Assembly: GCA_910592205.1 (NCBI GenBank)
Contig: CAJVPJ010000003.1
Location: forward strand, 41,513 to 105,512
DNA from: Paraglomus occultum
Lineage: Eukaryota > Glomeromycota > Glomeromycetes > Paraglomerales > Paraglomeraceae
Direction of reading: 5' to 3'
Length of the DNA: 64,000 nt
Shown here: positions 24,308 through 40,360 of the stretch, piece after piece
Position numbering within the stretch: the first letter of the stretch is position 1
Layout of the letters: each line of letters starts with the position of its first letter
Made by a program: the position numbers and the translations under genes
The notes under the pieces: generated by a model
Seen by the model: only the letters and a program-made list of their open reading frames with translations
Told to the model about the DNA's origin: nothing
The model's database searches: none

Positions 24308-24550
24308 TCATTTCTCAGTCTTCATGTTCTTTCTCCTCTCTCTGGTTACGACGATAACCTTTTTCTTTCCATCAATCTCGACCCGTTTTTTTCCTGAAAG
24401 TGCAGTCCTCCCCGAATCTTCATGTGCAGGACAGGGCAGCAGCCCGTGCGCAGAGACCGTGAATATGGCAAATAATGCAACAGTACTAAATAATGTGAAC
24501 GTTACTCTTGATTTCTGGGCTGCCGTCAGGGTTAGATTTGGCAGACGCAT
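24308..24550 (-). CDS. Small predicted single-span membrane protein, unknown
   Basis: An 80-residue frame starting MRLPNLTLTAAQKSRVT, followed by a hydrophobic segment (TLFSTVALFAIFTVSAHGLL), a short LPCPAH motif and a basic tail ending RERRKNMKTEK. The shape, a short N-terminus, one membrane segment and a charged hydrophilic tail, resembles small fungal organellar membrane proteins such as cytochrome-oxidase assembly factors. I cannot assign a family. The ATG at 24550 is chosen because it begins the conserved-looking segment; the frame extends upstream through another possible Met codon region. A short intron in the basic tail cannot be excluded. The antisense frame on the plus strand is taken as its shadow. 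Confidence 0.45.
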   Translation of the reverse strand: MRLPNLTLTAAQKSRVTFTLFSTVALFAIFTVSAHGLLPCPAHEDSGRTALSGKKRVEIDGKKKVIVVTRERRKNMKTEK

Positions 24551-25848
24551 AATTATGTTGTATTTCTTTATCAATAGGTAAATGAGGGCTACTGCGACAT
24601 TTTATTTAAAAACGAGTTAATGCACGCAAGTAGATGTTTGAGGCAGGCGAGAATGGACTCGCGAAGAGAAGTTATCTGGAAGATGAGATTTTTGGTAGAT
24701 CATGTGGGTGGCTTGTGAATCCATTATGTTTGGCAAGCAGACTATGGTCCTTCTGAGGTTATACCAGCCGTTAATAGCGCTTCTACAAAGCTTTTAGATT
24801 ATATTCCGTCAGTAAATGTAACGCGCCCTGGTCATTGTCTAGCATTAGAACGGCTTGGCGTATGGTGTGTCAAAAGAAACATCGGGAAGAATCTCAACAA
24901 TGATGAACTAATAGAGAGAATTGCATCAGAGGTATCGTTGAGGAAAGAGAATGTAGGAGATGGAAGCAATTACGTATAACTGAAGGTAGACAAATGAAAA
25001 ACATCATTGTGCATACCCTATCATAACAACAAAAAAGACAATGCGCGCTGCCAAGGCGTGAGAACCACCGAGTTACTTATTAGAGTGTAATTGATGTATA
25101 AGCTCACAATGGACAGTTATTTATTTGCAATAAAGCTTAGAGGCATGGAAGAGATGACGGTCAGATATTACAAATTACTCAGGATTTCGCTATTGCCTTG
25201 CACTCGTAGATATGCAATCTCTCGCATTGTCGAATAAAAGCTTATGCTCTGGCATCATAACAGTGTGAGTATGCAGACTTTTATATTTTATATGATGGAG
25301 CTCGCAAAAATCAAGGAAATCACCCTTGATATCCAAGTGTCATCATGTAGTTGCGGTCTACACTACTATCTTTTGAGTATCCTACTTCTTTTGCAGCCAT
25401 ATCAATATCTGCATCATTATATTGTATTTGTCTCACTTGTGGAGCTGAATGCGCGATGGAAAACACAGCTCATTGTGCGATCTTGATAGCCTTTGTTCTG
25501 CTGTTATTTAATGAACACTGTTTAACTCTTGCAAAGGTGGATGCTATATTTCGTTTCCTATTGTATAGCTTTTCATTCAGGTGTTGATCGTTTACGTGTT
25601 GTCATTGACCTGACCGCCATGTTGGACTTAATCATCTCTTTACTTTGCCAATATTAAATAAATATCTTCTGAATCGGTCCGATTTTATTTGTTCTGTTTA
25701 TTCTCGCCTCTAACACTACGAAAATAAATATGAAATAAATATGTCTACATATATGCAAATTTCAGGCAAGACCCTCGTTATTTACACTGATCCAATTTTC
25801 GTTGAGTAACTACATCCCGCATCTATAACTAGTTCATTATATTTTACA
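24551..25848. other. Intergenic with an orphan open stretch
   Basis: Between 24745 and 24980 the plus strand is open for about 78 codons without an ATG start (YGPSEVIPAVNSASTK near its beginning, VWCVKRNIGKN in the middle) and ends at a TAA. It may be a relic exon. The rest is AT-rich and featureless. Confidence 0.3.
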
Positions 25849-29579
<3,731 letters not shown>

Positions 29580-31542
29580 GGCGAATAATTCTTAAAAATG
29601 AAGAATAGAATCTCAGCTTTTGTCTATTCAATTCAGAAAAGTTTATGGTGAGATATTAATATGCCGATCGCAAAATTTATATTAATATGTTAATATGAAA
29701 TTCTTGTTTCGACAAGTCACATGTCGTGGCATGTTGCTCTATTACTATCACCTTTAAAGGTGGAGTATCTTAACCCCTGTAATAAATAGTCGTTATCGAA
29801 CTCGCAAGTCCAATATGTTCTATTTTCCGTTGTTTCTTTTTTTTCACTGACCTAATACTTCAATGGACTTCGCACGCCTAAATCTAACAAACAGTAGCAA
29901 AATTGTAATATTAAATATGTATAAAAATAAGCGCAACCAGTAATGCCGAATAATATTACTAAACAGAAGCCGGAATACACCGAACTACATATAGTCAACA
30001 TCTCGAAAGAGTTTAAACAAGTCATTGCTAAAGACTCTGTTGACAATACGGCCATTGACGACATATACTATCGATTGATTATCCATACGACCCATAACTT
30101 TGTAGTAAATGACAATAACACATCCCACCGTATGGAATAACAGCTCGACGCTTTGCCTGGTTCGAAGGCGAACTACGCTAAAGTTCTTGGCATACTATAG
30201 ATTCACGATCCATATTTCAGCAGGCTAATAGATAAAAAGCTGGCCATCAACCTGGAGTTTGCGATTTCCAGAGAGATCTACATGCACCACATGGCAAAAA
30301 CATTAGTTTGTTCTATATTCATTGCCTTTTCTGTAATAAGTAAATGTTTTTCCAGCTGTGAAAATATTGTAGAGAACCGTTCATGGAAAATCAATGATCA
30401 TTGCAAAGATCTCGAAAAACAAAGGCGTATACCCATGCGATGGAACAGCTGTTTCAACACGTCAACTTACATTAGAAGTACAAGAGTCAAACGATTTCAA
30501 TTTCACACGCTACTATTTGGCGGCATGTGGCAAATGATAAAAAGCAATGTCGAAAAAGCATTAGTAGTAGGTTAAACGTATGCCCCAAAGTATCGAAGAT
30601 TTGAAAAATTTGGTGCTATCAAATGGTGATAGAGTTTTCATACCGAAAATATTATGAACAAAAATGTATTTGGAATTGTTTAATTATCCCATGTGATTGC
30701 TACGTTATTTTTTTTCTGAAAGCAATTATTTTCACTACTCACTGTACATTTTTGCCATGTCTACGTGTTTGCAAACGAATAAACCAAGTTTGCGAAATTT
30801 GTGATCAAAATATTAATTCTCGTTATTTTAGAAAGCTCATCGCGTTTACGCGTATACAGCATTTAGCTAAACCTAACGACGAAAAATTATAATAAATACT
30901 ACATATTTGACTTCCGACGCCATCGTACGCCAAATAAATTTTTATCTTCAAACATGAGTAATCTAAAATTATTACAACGATTGCAAACAAAATAACCTTC
31001 CGCCGCCTTGTTTCACTTTTTATGAGCGATGAAGAATACAGTATAATTTCAAAATATCTCTTTAAGAGATTCCTTCCAAGAGTCCCAGCGAACGAGTTCA
31101 TAAAGATTGAATTTAATTCACTATTGATTGTTTAGTATGAATATTAATATCATTACAGATTAATAACCGTTCAGCATGCTTTTTTTGGTATTAACAGTAA
31201 TTATTTATCAGAAAGTAATCGAACTTAGATCCCAAACAATGTTTCGACATGGACCTGGCGTAATATCTGGTAAACAAATGCCCGTTGAAGTCTATTATTA
31301 TGTGGAAGTGCAATTCGTGTTATCGAGGCAAATAAATTCTCGTTTACGTTAACAGTTCAGATGCTCGCATATTATTTAATCGCAAACGTTGTTAAAGCTA
31401 AAGTCAAAAATTTACTTGTCGGTTTTAATTTACTTTTCAAACTCGCCTCATTATGTTTCACTATCAACTGTTGAAGATGTTTTATATTACAGCTACTGGA
31501 TAAATTACATATCTATTTGCTCTTGCGTCAACCAAAGGTTTG
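29580..31542. other. Intergenic containing a gene relic
   Basis: About 2 kb between the muskelin start and the She9-like stop. Apart from the relic at 29943-30575 I see only AT-rich sequence and short open frames. Confidence 0.5.
29943..30575 (+). pseudogene. Relic of an unrecognised protein gene
   Basis: One reading frame runs from an ATG at 29943 to 30575, interrupted by a TAA at 30138 and a TAG at about 30198. Between the stops the codon use still looks protein-like (QLDALPGSKANYAKVLGI, then IHDPYFSRLIDKKLAIN and FAISREIYMHHMAKTL). The same frame resuming twice after stops suggests an old coding region rather than chance. A possible intron boundary lies near 30306-30354. I do not recognise the family. 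Confidence 0.4.
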
Positions 31543-32716
31543 TCATTTTTTAAAATTTGCTGCTAGGACAGCGACAAAAACACCCAAAACGGCACTGCCA
31601 ACCACAGCCCCGCCCATTACAACTCCTTTCCAAAATGTCACATCATATACGGCGGAGTTTGATATCTTCGTTTCCGGCTGAACGATAAACTGATCTTCTC
31701 CTTCAACGTCCTCATCATTAATACTCAGTCCCTTGATTTCATCCTCTTTCATTAATAACGTCACAGCTTTTGCTAATTCCTCCTTTAATAAATCGGTCTC
31801 TACTTTAATCCTATCCACCAATATCCGCCTCTTTCTCGGTTCAATCACTGTTTGAACCCAGATAAGCAATGCTACATTCGACGCCATCAAAGCAAAAGTG
31901 CCATATGTTGACCAATTCCGAATTTTGTCACTCCAAATATGCTCGTCATGATATCTCATCATCATGACTTGAATAAGTTCGGTAAACTCACGCTCGACTT
32001 GTTTGTCGTAGCGATGGCAATCCTCGCGCGTCGCGATCACTTTTTGTTCAATGGTTTGTTCATCACGTAATAATTGGGTTATACGTAAGAAATCGTCATT
32101 GGTCCACTGGTTTTTGCGTTGAAGAAGGTCATTGACCTCGCGTTGTATTTTGGATTGGGCTGCAATAGCTTGTTCATATGCATTTCTTGAGATTGACAGT
32201 TGTTGGCGTGCCTCTCGAAGTTTATGTTCTATAATATAGGTGAACGATGATTATGTTGAAAGGCAAGAATTGCGTTCACCCCCACCCCGACAGATTGAAT
32301 AAAAAGACTTTTCCAAATAATAAATGTGAAAGAAAACCTTGCTGAATTACTTTCTCTTTTATGCGTTCAATATCGTCATATCCCGAGCCTTCGTTTAAAG
32401 CTTTTTTTATTGTTTCTTGTCCTTTTTGTATATTGAGTAACTGCTTCTCACGTATTGCTTGTATGTTTGAGAGTGTAGCAGACAGCTTATTGCGAAGTAT
32501 GTTTTCTTGAGTTGCTAATGCGTTTCCTTCCGATCGAGTCTTATCCCCATTTTTTTCTATGGAGCTTTTATTCTCCGAGGAGAACCAGCAACGTAAAACT
32601 AGTCGCGAACTACTTTCTTTAGCATGCAACCAAGCAATTTCTACACCTGTTTTACTTTGGTTTATTGTTTGCTGCAAGGTGGATTTGGTGACTGCCAGTC
32701 TATGTGTTGACAACAT
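31543..32716 (-). CDS. SHE9: She9/Mdm33-like mitochondrial inner-membrane protein
   Basis: Two exons on the minus strand, 32716-32338 and 32228-31543; 354 residues. The N-terminus is basic and hydroxylated (MLSTHRLAVTKSTLQQTINQ), fitting a mitochondrial presequence. A long coiled-coil region follows (KLREARQQLSISRNAYEQAI, then QREVNDLLQRKNQWTNDDF). One membrane span is TYGTFALMASNVALLIWVQTV, and a second lies near the C-terminus (VVMGGAVVGSAVLGVFVAVL). Known: She9/Mdm33 forms inner-membrane assemblies that control mitochondrial shape and inner-membrane fission; the order presequence, coiled coil, two spans matches. The intron (GTTTTC..ATAG, phase 1) restores the family sequence across the join. 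The start codon faces that of the LYR-protein gene 99 bp away. Confidence 0.92.
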
Positions 32717-32815
32717 TGTGAATAGCTAGATCCATGAAATGGATAGCCCAAACCTGCATGTGATATCGATGGTAAATTTCACATATCACAGATTGAATGT
32801 TTTTCAAGTAACTCG
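32717..32815. promoter_or_regulatory. Short bidirectional promoter of two mitochondrial-type genes
   Basis: Only 99 bp lie between the ATG of the She9-like gene (minus) and the ATG of the LYR-motif gene (plus), so both promoters and 5' UTRs must share or overlap this interval. It is AT-rich with no clear TATA box. The arrangement suggests co-expression; that is an inference from spacing only. Confidence 0.6.
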
Positions 32816-34196
32816 ATGATACACAGACCTAGAAGGCCTTTCTGGACACTTGACGCGCATCGGATACCAGTGTTGTCACTTTACAGGACACTTTTGAAAA
32901 CAGCAAAACGTTTTGATAAAGACATCCACAAAAGATTTCTATTCTTTTCGTTAAGAGACAAGTTTAGGTCCCGGAGACATGAAACTTCTCTCCAAAAAAC
33001 AGCCAACTATTTGAGGGAGGCAGAAGAGGTTGGTTTTGTAAAATTTGGTATGCTAAAGGGAGAGAAACAAGAAAGACTCACACTCTGGCCTGTTTATTAT
33101 CATTGTCAGTGCAAGTCACTTTTAGAGAAAGCTCTTAATGGCGATCAGGAATCTATACAGCACATTGATGATCTCTCGTGGGGAAGGAAAGGGAGATTGA
33201 AAGAAGTTCTGGACGTGGTAAATTAGCTTACGCTTCAGGTTTAGCGTGGTATGCTTGAAAAAGTTCTGACAATGGGACTCTATCTCAGCGAAGATCATCC
33301 TGATCCAAAATTGGATTTGATACAGTCTCAATGAATAAAAAAACTGAAATCCGTTTACTCGTTGTCGAGAATTGTTCTTTGAGATTATGTGTATCAAATC
33401 CAATTTTTTGTTTTTGGATCAGGATGATTTTCGCTGACCAGTGTCAGAACTTTTCAAGCACTCCACATGGTCGCCATTCAGAGAATCCAAGTAGCTGACA
33501 ACAAATACAATTGCCAACTCTCATGACAGCTCCATAAGTGGAAAGAAGTAAGGAGGTTTCTATTGTCCCTTTATTGACGCTCGATTGTATCTTGTATTTT
33601 GCTCATATTATTATATTTTTGATTGCAGCCAAAACATCACCCGTTTGTGTATGACATTCGCGTCTTGTCTTCACGCAAAAAAGATTCCCATCCAGTTTAT
33701 AGAATACCTATTGATCCACGTGTTTATACCCCTCCACCGGAACCTGTATTACCACAAAGAATCAAACGAAAGAAAAAACGTCCGCGTAGACCCGTTGTAA
33801 GGTACGATGTAATTACGTCATTAGGCTATCGTCTATGGCGGGTACGTGGATGGGAACAGCCAGCATGGGTCTCAATGATGATGAATAAAAGGATCAGACA
33901 ACATCAAAAGAGATTAGATAGATATCAGGAACTACAAGAACAACTGGCTATGGTTGTGCTAGAGCAACGGATGATGAGCCAGCTGGGAGTGCCAGATGAA
34001 GCTAAAGGATTTGGTATGTTGATCTATTTTCTTTATTGAACGGATACAGTTTATCAAGCATTAAAGTAGATTTTGTTATTTATCCGCAGATGAGCTTATC
34101 AGAAAGGAACTGAAAGAGAGAAAACTATTGCAAGAAAGCTTTCTCAAAGCACAAAAACAAAAATCTCAAAATGAGGAAAGAGACATTAGCGTCTAA
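32816..34196 (+). CDS. LYR-motif (Complex1_LYR) protein, Cup1-like
   Basis: Three exons, 32816-33217, 33629-34013 and 34090-34196; 297 residues. The N-terminus has a classical LYR motif (RIPVLSLYRTLLKTAKRF, LYR at 22-24) in a helical region of about 110 residues. The middle is basic and Pro-rich (RVYTPPPEPVLPQRIKRKKK). The C-terminal half includes WRVRGWEQPAWVSMMMNKR and a charged coiled coil. Known: LYR proteins bind acyl carrier protein and act in assembly of respiratory complexes, Fe-S clusters or mitoribosomes. The overall shape (N-terminal LYR, long basic C-terminus) recalls fungal LYR proteins labelled Cup1-like; that assignment is tentative. Intron 1 is 411 nt, much longer than its neighbours, because it contains a fold-back repeat. 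Confidence 0.85.
33246..33466. mobile_element. Fold-back/MITE-like inverted repeat inside an intron
   Basis: Two arms of about 72 nt, 33252-33324 and 33390-33460, are near reverse complements separated by about 65 nt. The outer arm begins TGCTTGAAAAAGTTCTGACA on the left and TGCTTGAAAAGTTCTGACAC on the right (minus strand). Inner matches include TCATCCTGATCCAAAA and TTGGATTTGATACA. A GTGG just outside each arm may extend the termini to 33246 and 33466. No coding frame is present, so it is non-autonomous. I could not define a target-site duplication. Confidence 0.85.
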
Positions 34197-36769
34197 GATC
34201 TTGATAGCCTCTATTTCTTTCTAGTGTGAATAATGTGATAAGCTGACAGAAGTATTATGAATAAAAGGACAAAGATGCTGATCCATTGAAGAATGATCAC
34301 AAGATTTAATTGTGCAATTAAAACTATTACTATTCGTAATTTACAAAAAAGGTTCTTTAATTACTATTATTACTAGTGATGCTCAAATTTTCTGGCAGCA
34401 ATTTGATAACAAGTTGTCAAATTTAATATTCACAAATTAATAACCTAAAATTGTTATAAAGTGATGTTGTCTGATGAACAAATAACTTTATTTGTTTCAT
34501 ATTCAACATCAACACAATTGTTATTATGAAAACTGCATCATAATCACGCCTGTGATATTTGAAGAATAAAATCATATTTATATTTTCTTTGATTTTGTCA
34601 AAATTCCAAAATTGCAAGTTTCATTTGAACGATAGAATATGATTTGTGTTAGTTAATGTTCATTTTGTTACTTAAAACGTGCATGCGCCGAGTTCATAAA
34701 GTTTGCAGATAGTAACCCAATTACAGGTGAGAGCATTTAGAAAATATCGATTATTATGCCTTAACGTATCAGAAACCATTATTAGCATTGATAACCAAAT
34801 TTGATTTTGCGCGCGCAAGTTTTATAAGAGCGATTATTCCTGTTTTGTAATAGAGTTATTAGATATCAAGTTGTCATGTGTTCCCAAAATGCAAAAAGAG
34901 TAGTTAACAACGTTTCATTATGTCGTAATTGATATTGTAATGCTTTCGTACCAAAAGCACTACCTAATGAAGTCTGTTTTACGAATCAGGTAAACGATAC
35001 CGACTATACATTATGATCTAAATTTGTAGTAGTAGGTCAATCTGCACTAATCGAAACCATGCTAGTACGTTTTTACGTGATATAAGGGGGCCTGTTCAGC
35101 ATGCTGATCATGCCGCTAATACGTTTTAACCAAGGGTAATAGTAATGGTTAATATTAACTAAAAGATAATTTGAAACTTAAGGATATTCGTGAATAATAT
35201 CCATAAAAATGTCAAACTTGTAATATCCCACAAACGTTGTAATCTCCTGCATCTGTTGGCAATACGGTTAATAATCAAGGACAATTTTTCTTGCTCCGCT
35301 ATTATTACTTGTGGTCTGTTCGACAAACAATATAATAAATAATATACAGAGAATGTCGACGCAATGCTATGTTGACGCAATGAGATGTTGACGTCCAGAT
35401 AAAATATAAATGCTTCTTTACATGGGATATGCTATTACAATTTTCGCAATCGTCGTGTGTGTCTGAAATACGATGAATGCTCGCAGCCAGAATTTAAAAA
35501 AGCTTTATTACCTTATTATTATAGACTGATATTCAAGATTATGGAAGTATTTTTATAGCCAATAAAGAAAGAGCTTATGACCTTTTTATGTCAAATATAG
35601 TTCAATTGACACAATAATTATAAATATACAACTCAAAAATACAGGATGCATAACAACTTGTGAATAGGCGATCGATGAAAAGTACGGACGTTCTAGTTAT
35701 TAACCATTACAAAGTTTGAATCGTCAATAATTTTATTTCTCACGAAGAACATCCGCGGAGAATCTATTATTTTTGTTACTGTGTTAAAAATATAAATTAT
35801 GCCATGACTATTACGGATATTTGCGTAACCTCAGTTAGGGTTACAGAACAATGAATAGCATCAAATGATCAAACGGTGCAACCCTTGGGTTTTCGCTTTG
35901 TTGACCTTTTTACCGTAATTTGAAACAGTACAAGTCCGACATTACATGTATACGTACATAAAAAAAAGAGGTTCAACATTGTTAACTTGAAATTTATATT
36001 TCGGGCATCATATTTGCAAACCGATTTATAAAAATCACCGTTAAAAAATAGGGGGAGGGGAGGTGGAAAATGGTAATTCTTTAGTCATCAGAAATAACCA
36101 TAATAGTAATGAACATTAATTTATTAGTGATTTGCGTTCATTCCCGACCTGAGCAGGGTTAATATTAAGCTTAAGGCAGAAATATAAAAATAGAGTTCCT
36201 TGGCAATCATTACCAAATGGGTAGGCGAACAATAGATCAGAATGCTATTATAAGACGATACTTGTGTCAATGAATACTATAAATAATATTATGAAAAATT
36301 TGACATTATCACAGTTGACGTACTCTTCGATGCATTGTTTACGTCGTTCAGCAGGAGTTCCGCAACTAATTGTCTCAAGGATATATATCCCTTTTACCCT
36401 TGTTTAGCCATACTGTTCTTTGTTTAGTGTTTCGTCAACACTTCTATTTACTAACTTCTATAGGTTAGTTACTGCTATTATATCAATGACTACAACGTGA
36501 CTAGAGAGTGCTTTATAGTGCGACCTTCATTTAAAATCACACTCGTACAAGTATCTCCATCAAAAACTTCTCACGTAACGCCTACAAATTAACAGCTCGC
36601 CGTATTCCTCTTATGTGCACGCACATATACCAACGCTTTAAGAGCTCTGGGGAAAGTGATCAAATAAGTGCCATAAGTTAATAGAAGTGTACAGAGTACC
36701 AGACTGCGATCCTCTAGAAGAGAACACAAGACCCTGTATATATAATTTGGACAATAATAATTATAGATT
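34197..36769. other. Intergenic, no gene seen
   Basis: 2.6 kb of AT-rich DNA between the LYR gene and the TRP-like channel. No domain-bearing open frame on either strand. The right part is presumably the promoter and 5' UTR of the plus-strand channel gene. Confidence 0.55.
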
Positions 36770-39700
36770 ATGCATATGCGACCGCATTTACTCTTAGCAA
36801 TAATAGCTCTAACTCAATGTGTGAGCGCAACTCAAGTTTCCTTTAGAAGCTGTGCAAACCAGCAGAGCTCTCTAAATGTCAACAGTGTGGACGTTCTGTT
36901 CGATGAAAAGAAAAATGAACTTGCCTTTATCATAGAAGGCGATTCGAATACGACAGTATACGGAAGTGGCCAGAATTTTCTGGGTAAGTAAGAATAGCAA
37001 GCAAAAGAGAGATAATTAAGAATTATATGAAGATACTCATATGGATTTCGTATCAATGTGACCCGCAATAGCGACCGCATTTACTACTGTTAATGTAGTC
37101 GAGGACAAGCTAGTCGATGACACGGAAAACTATTGTCAACAAACTGCTTGTCCATCTTATCCGGGACCTGTAACAATACAAAAGGTAATTATACAAGTGT
37201 CATATATAACGGTTGGATGTATCGATAACAGCTGGCGAATTCGCAACATAATACTATTCGCTGAATATGATCTATCGATTTTATCATGTAAATTCAATGT
37301 TTTCTGCCTCTGCATTAATCATTTCCCTTTACTATTCTCTTTTTCCAGATCGTGAACTTACCCCGCTCAGTCCCACTTACAACCCTAACTGTAACTTACA
37401 GAGCATCCGATGAAAATGCAACTCAAATTACGTGCCTCGACTTTGACTTTACTCCTCAATACAATTACTATTCTCAAGTTTTCACATGGCTCCCTGCTTC
37501 GATGACGCTATTCACCTGGGTTGCCAGCTCAATTGCATGTGTATTCAGCCCTGGTCAATTCACAACTGACATATTCCAAATTACAAGCAATCAGGGACAA
37601 TCCTTAAAGTTTAAGACTCCAGGGTTTTTTGATATAATGTTCTACACTCAATTTGCAATCGCAACTGCTCAGCTCTCGTTGGATTATCCTGGATATTATC
37701 AGCCGTTTATGAGTCATTTTGGGTGGGGTAGTTTGATATTCAATCACACTGAAATAGTATCGGTTCAGCATGAAATTCCTGCATTCAACAACATCAACAT
37801 CATTAAATCGAGAGCCTTGGAGCTTACAAAGAGGGTCGGGATATTCAGTTCAAATTCATTAACATTAACACTGCAAGAAAGTCTTGATTTGTTGGGAGGT
37901 CTTGGCAATTATGTATTATTTACGGGTCTACGTCCGGTAAACTTGTTTCCTGAAACTTTAGTTATTTTTTTAATAATATTCGCAATCGTGGCCGTGTTGT
38001 GTGGGCTGATATGGGGATCTTGGGAGACCCTGAAGACAATATTCTCCGAGAAGTTTAGAGGATCCACGGCTAAAGGGTTTTCTCTTTTACAAGGTAACAC
38101 TTGCATAGTGATTATAATGACGTGCTTATGCAATCAAGACTAACCGTTATTGTCTTACTATATAATAGGAAGTCTATTGCGCGTCTTCTTTCTCTTCTAC
38201 TTTCCGCTCCTCACAGCAGCCTTCTACCAGCTGACGATACGTAAACTCAACCCTGCGTGGGTCACAGTTCTAGCTGTGATAGTCGTACTCGTTCCATGCC
38301 TAACACTGCCCGTTGTATTGTCAATATATCTGTTACGTAGCGAACAACTCTCCACAGATTCCCATATGCTACTACGTTATGGCACTTTATATAACACATT
38401 CAAAAAGGATTATACATATTTTTTAATATTTGTATGGATATACCTGTTTCTCAGAGCGATGGTCACTGGAAGTGGACAAGACAGTGGTGCAGCACAGGCA
38501 ACTTTGTTACTTATAATAGAAATATTGTATTTGATCGCTATAGTTGTCAAACAGCCTTATAAACGAGGAGGGTTGAACACGATGTATGTAGTCTTAGGGC
38601 TGTTCAGGACGTTGATATCCGGGCTGCTTCTTTTGCTTATTCCGAATATTAATATCGCCAAGGATACTAAAGAGATAGTCGGGTATGCCATTATAACTTT
38701 TCATGGGCTGGCATATTGTACATTCACATTTCTCGCTTTGAAACACCTACTTGAAATATTACTCCGTTGGTGCGGATTACTTGAAAAGCAAGACGCGGGC
38801 GTGGTGTCACACAAAGACAGCACCAGTAGATATTCTGCGCCTAGTGATAAGCACAAAAGCAGTGCGGGTAACAGTGACGAGGAACGTAGAGGAAGTAATG
38901 CTACTCCTATTCGCTACGGACCCCACCATACGTATGAGCATGTCCATGACGGGTCAGTGAGTGGGAGCGCATTCGAAGGAGACCACACCGTATCTGATGA
39001 AAATGGGTCTACATATCACGGGTCACAAAGACTATCTTCTGCTGATGTTACAGATGAAAGTTATTACCGTCCATCCAAATTAGAATGGATAAAAAGGCAA
39101 CAATCACAAAGTAATGGTAGAGAACAACCGACATCGGGAGCTGCACCAGTATACTTTAGCGATGCGATCGACGAACGCAATAATAGTATGAGCTCATATT
39201 CCTTCCCATCTAACAATTCGGACATAGTCGCGTCTATGAGCTTACCGAGACGAACTCCGTTAGGACAAATGACCAATATTCAGCCGTGGAATCCTAACAT
39301 GCAAACGTCAGCATCCGGAGTCGCTACTAATGTCCCTCCCGTGCATGGACGACTCGGATCTGTTGATTCAGTAATAATGATGCATCCCGGTCCAGTCTCT
39401 AGTACGGCGGAAGAGAGCACGACTTATCAACCACCACGTCAGCCACTTGCAGGCGAATATAGTACGTTTGGGAGGCAAAATGGCGTTTCTGAAAATATTA
39501 TTGCTCCTCCCCCCGGAGTAACTCAACCCAGTCAGTCTAGTTCGTTTCTTTCTCGGTTTGCCAAGAAAATATTTGGTTTTAAGAAAAAGCAAGATGAAAT
39601 GAGCTCTGGTCCATACAGTGCATCCCGCTTCGATAATGGATCGTTGATAGATAGTCGAGTAGCTGGGGTCGACCGTACACTATTTGTTGTCAACCCGGAT

Positions 39701-40360
39701 AATCCTCATAGAGCGAGTATTGTTCACGTTGGATTCCCTGCATCTGAAGATTATGATACTGACACAAGGCGGGGTGAAGATAGGAATGATAATAGGAGCG
39801 GAAATAATTTTGCAAGCGAAAGTCGAGATAATACAAACGCCGGGCTTTTCACCAACACGTCTACGGGAATGTTATCAACTGGATTATCGGGCAGATCATT
39901 AGGATCACCTAATTCGTTTAACAGTTCTACTAACACATTGAGGGACGAGTCAGTTGGTCGGACATCTGATACTCTAACCCGTAGGTCACCTTATTCCGTA
40001 TCGCCGACTTTCTCGCCCAATTTACCCCCCTCTATATTGCCCACCATGTCGCCGAATTTGCCACCCACCTCAACACATTCAACGCCTGCTTTGTTGCCCA
40101 CATTATCATACACCGCGCAATCTCCTGCACCACGTACTTTTACACCTATTTCACAACGTTCTCTGTCACCCCTTCCATTATCTCAATCTGCTAATACCTA
40201 CAACATAGTTCCTCAATATGACTATGCCACTGGTAGTGGTAGCCAAAGGTTTGAAATTGACGCAACAAGGAGCGTAGGATCAAGTACGTCCAGTCGCTAT
40301 GACGAGGATGAGGAAGAGATTCATCCTATAGATAGTGGATATCAGAATAATTTCATATGA
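36770..40360 (+). CDS. TRP-like ion channel / Flc-family protein with ML-like domain
   Basis: Four exons, 36770-36983, 37072-37184, 37349-38093, 38169-40360; 1087 residues. Residues 1-20 form a signal peptide (LLLAIIALTQCVSA). An extracytoplasmic ML-like domain follows with paired cysteines (FRSCANQQ, YCQQTACPSYPG, ITCLDFDF). From about 135 to 570 there are about nine hydrophobic segments, e.g. LVIFLIIFAIVAVLCGLIWG and VTVLAVIVVLVPCLTLPVVL, plus the conserved VKQPYKRGGLNTMYVVLGL. The last ~500 residues are a Ser/Thr/Pro-rich, probably disordered cytosolic tail. Known: this domain order defines the fungal TRP-like family (S. pombe Pkd2, yeast Flc1-3), involved in calcium and cell-wall or ER functions. 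The tail is longer than in the yeast proteins. The first ATG of two close in-frame ATGs was used; the second starts two codons later. Confidence 0.93.

Noticed and set aside
24174-24581. 135-codon plus-strand frame
   Set aside because: Antisense to the small membrane-protein frame at 24308-24550, with less protein-like composition and no domain.
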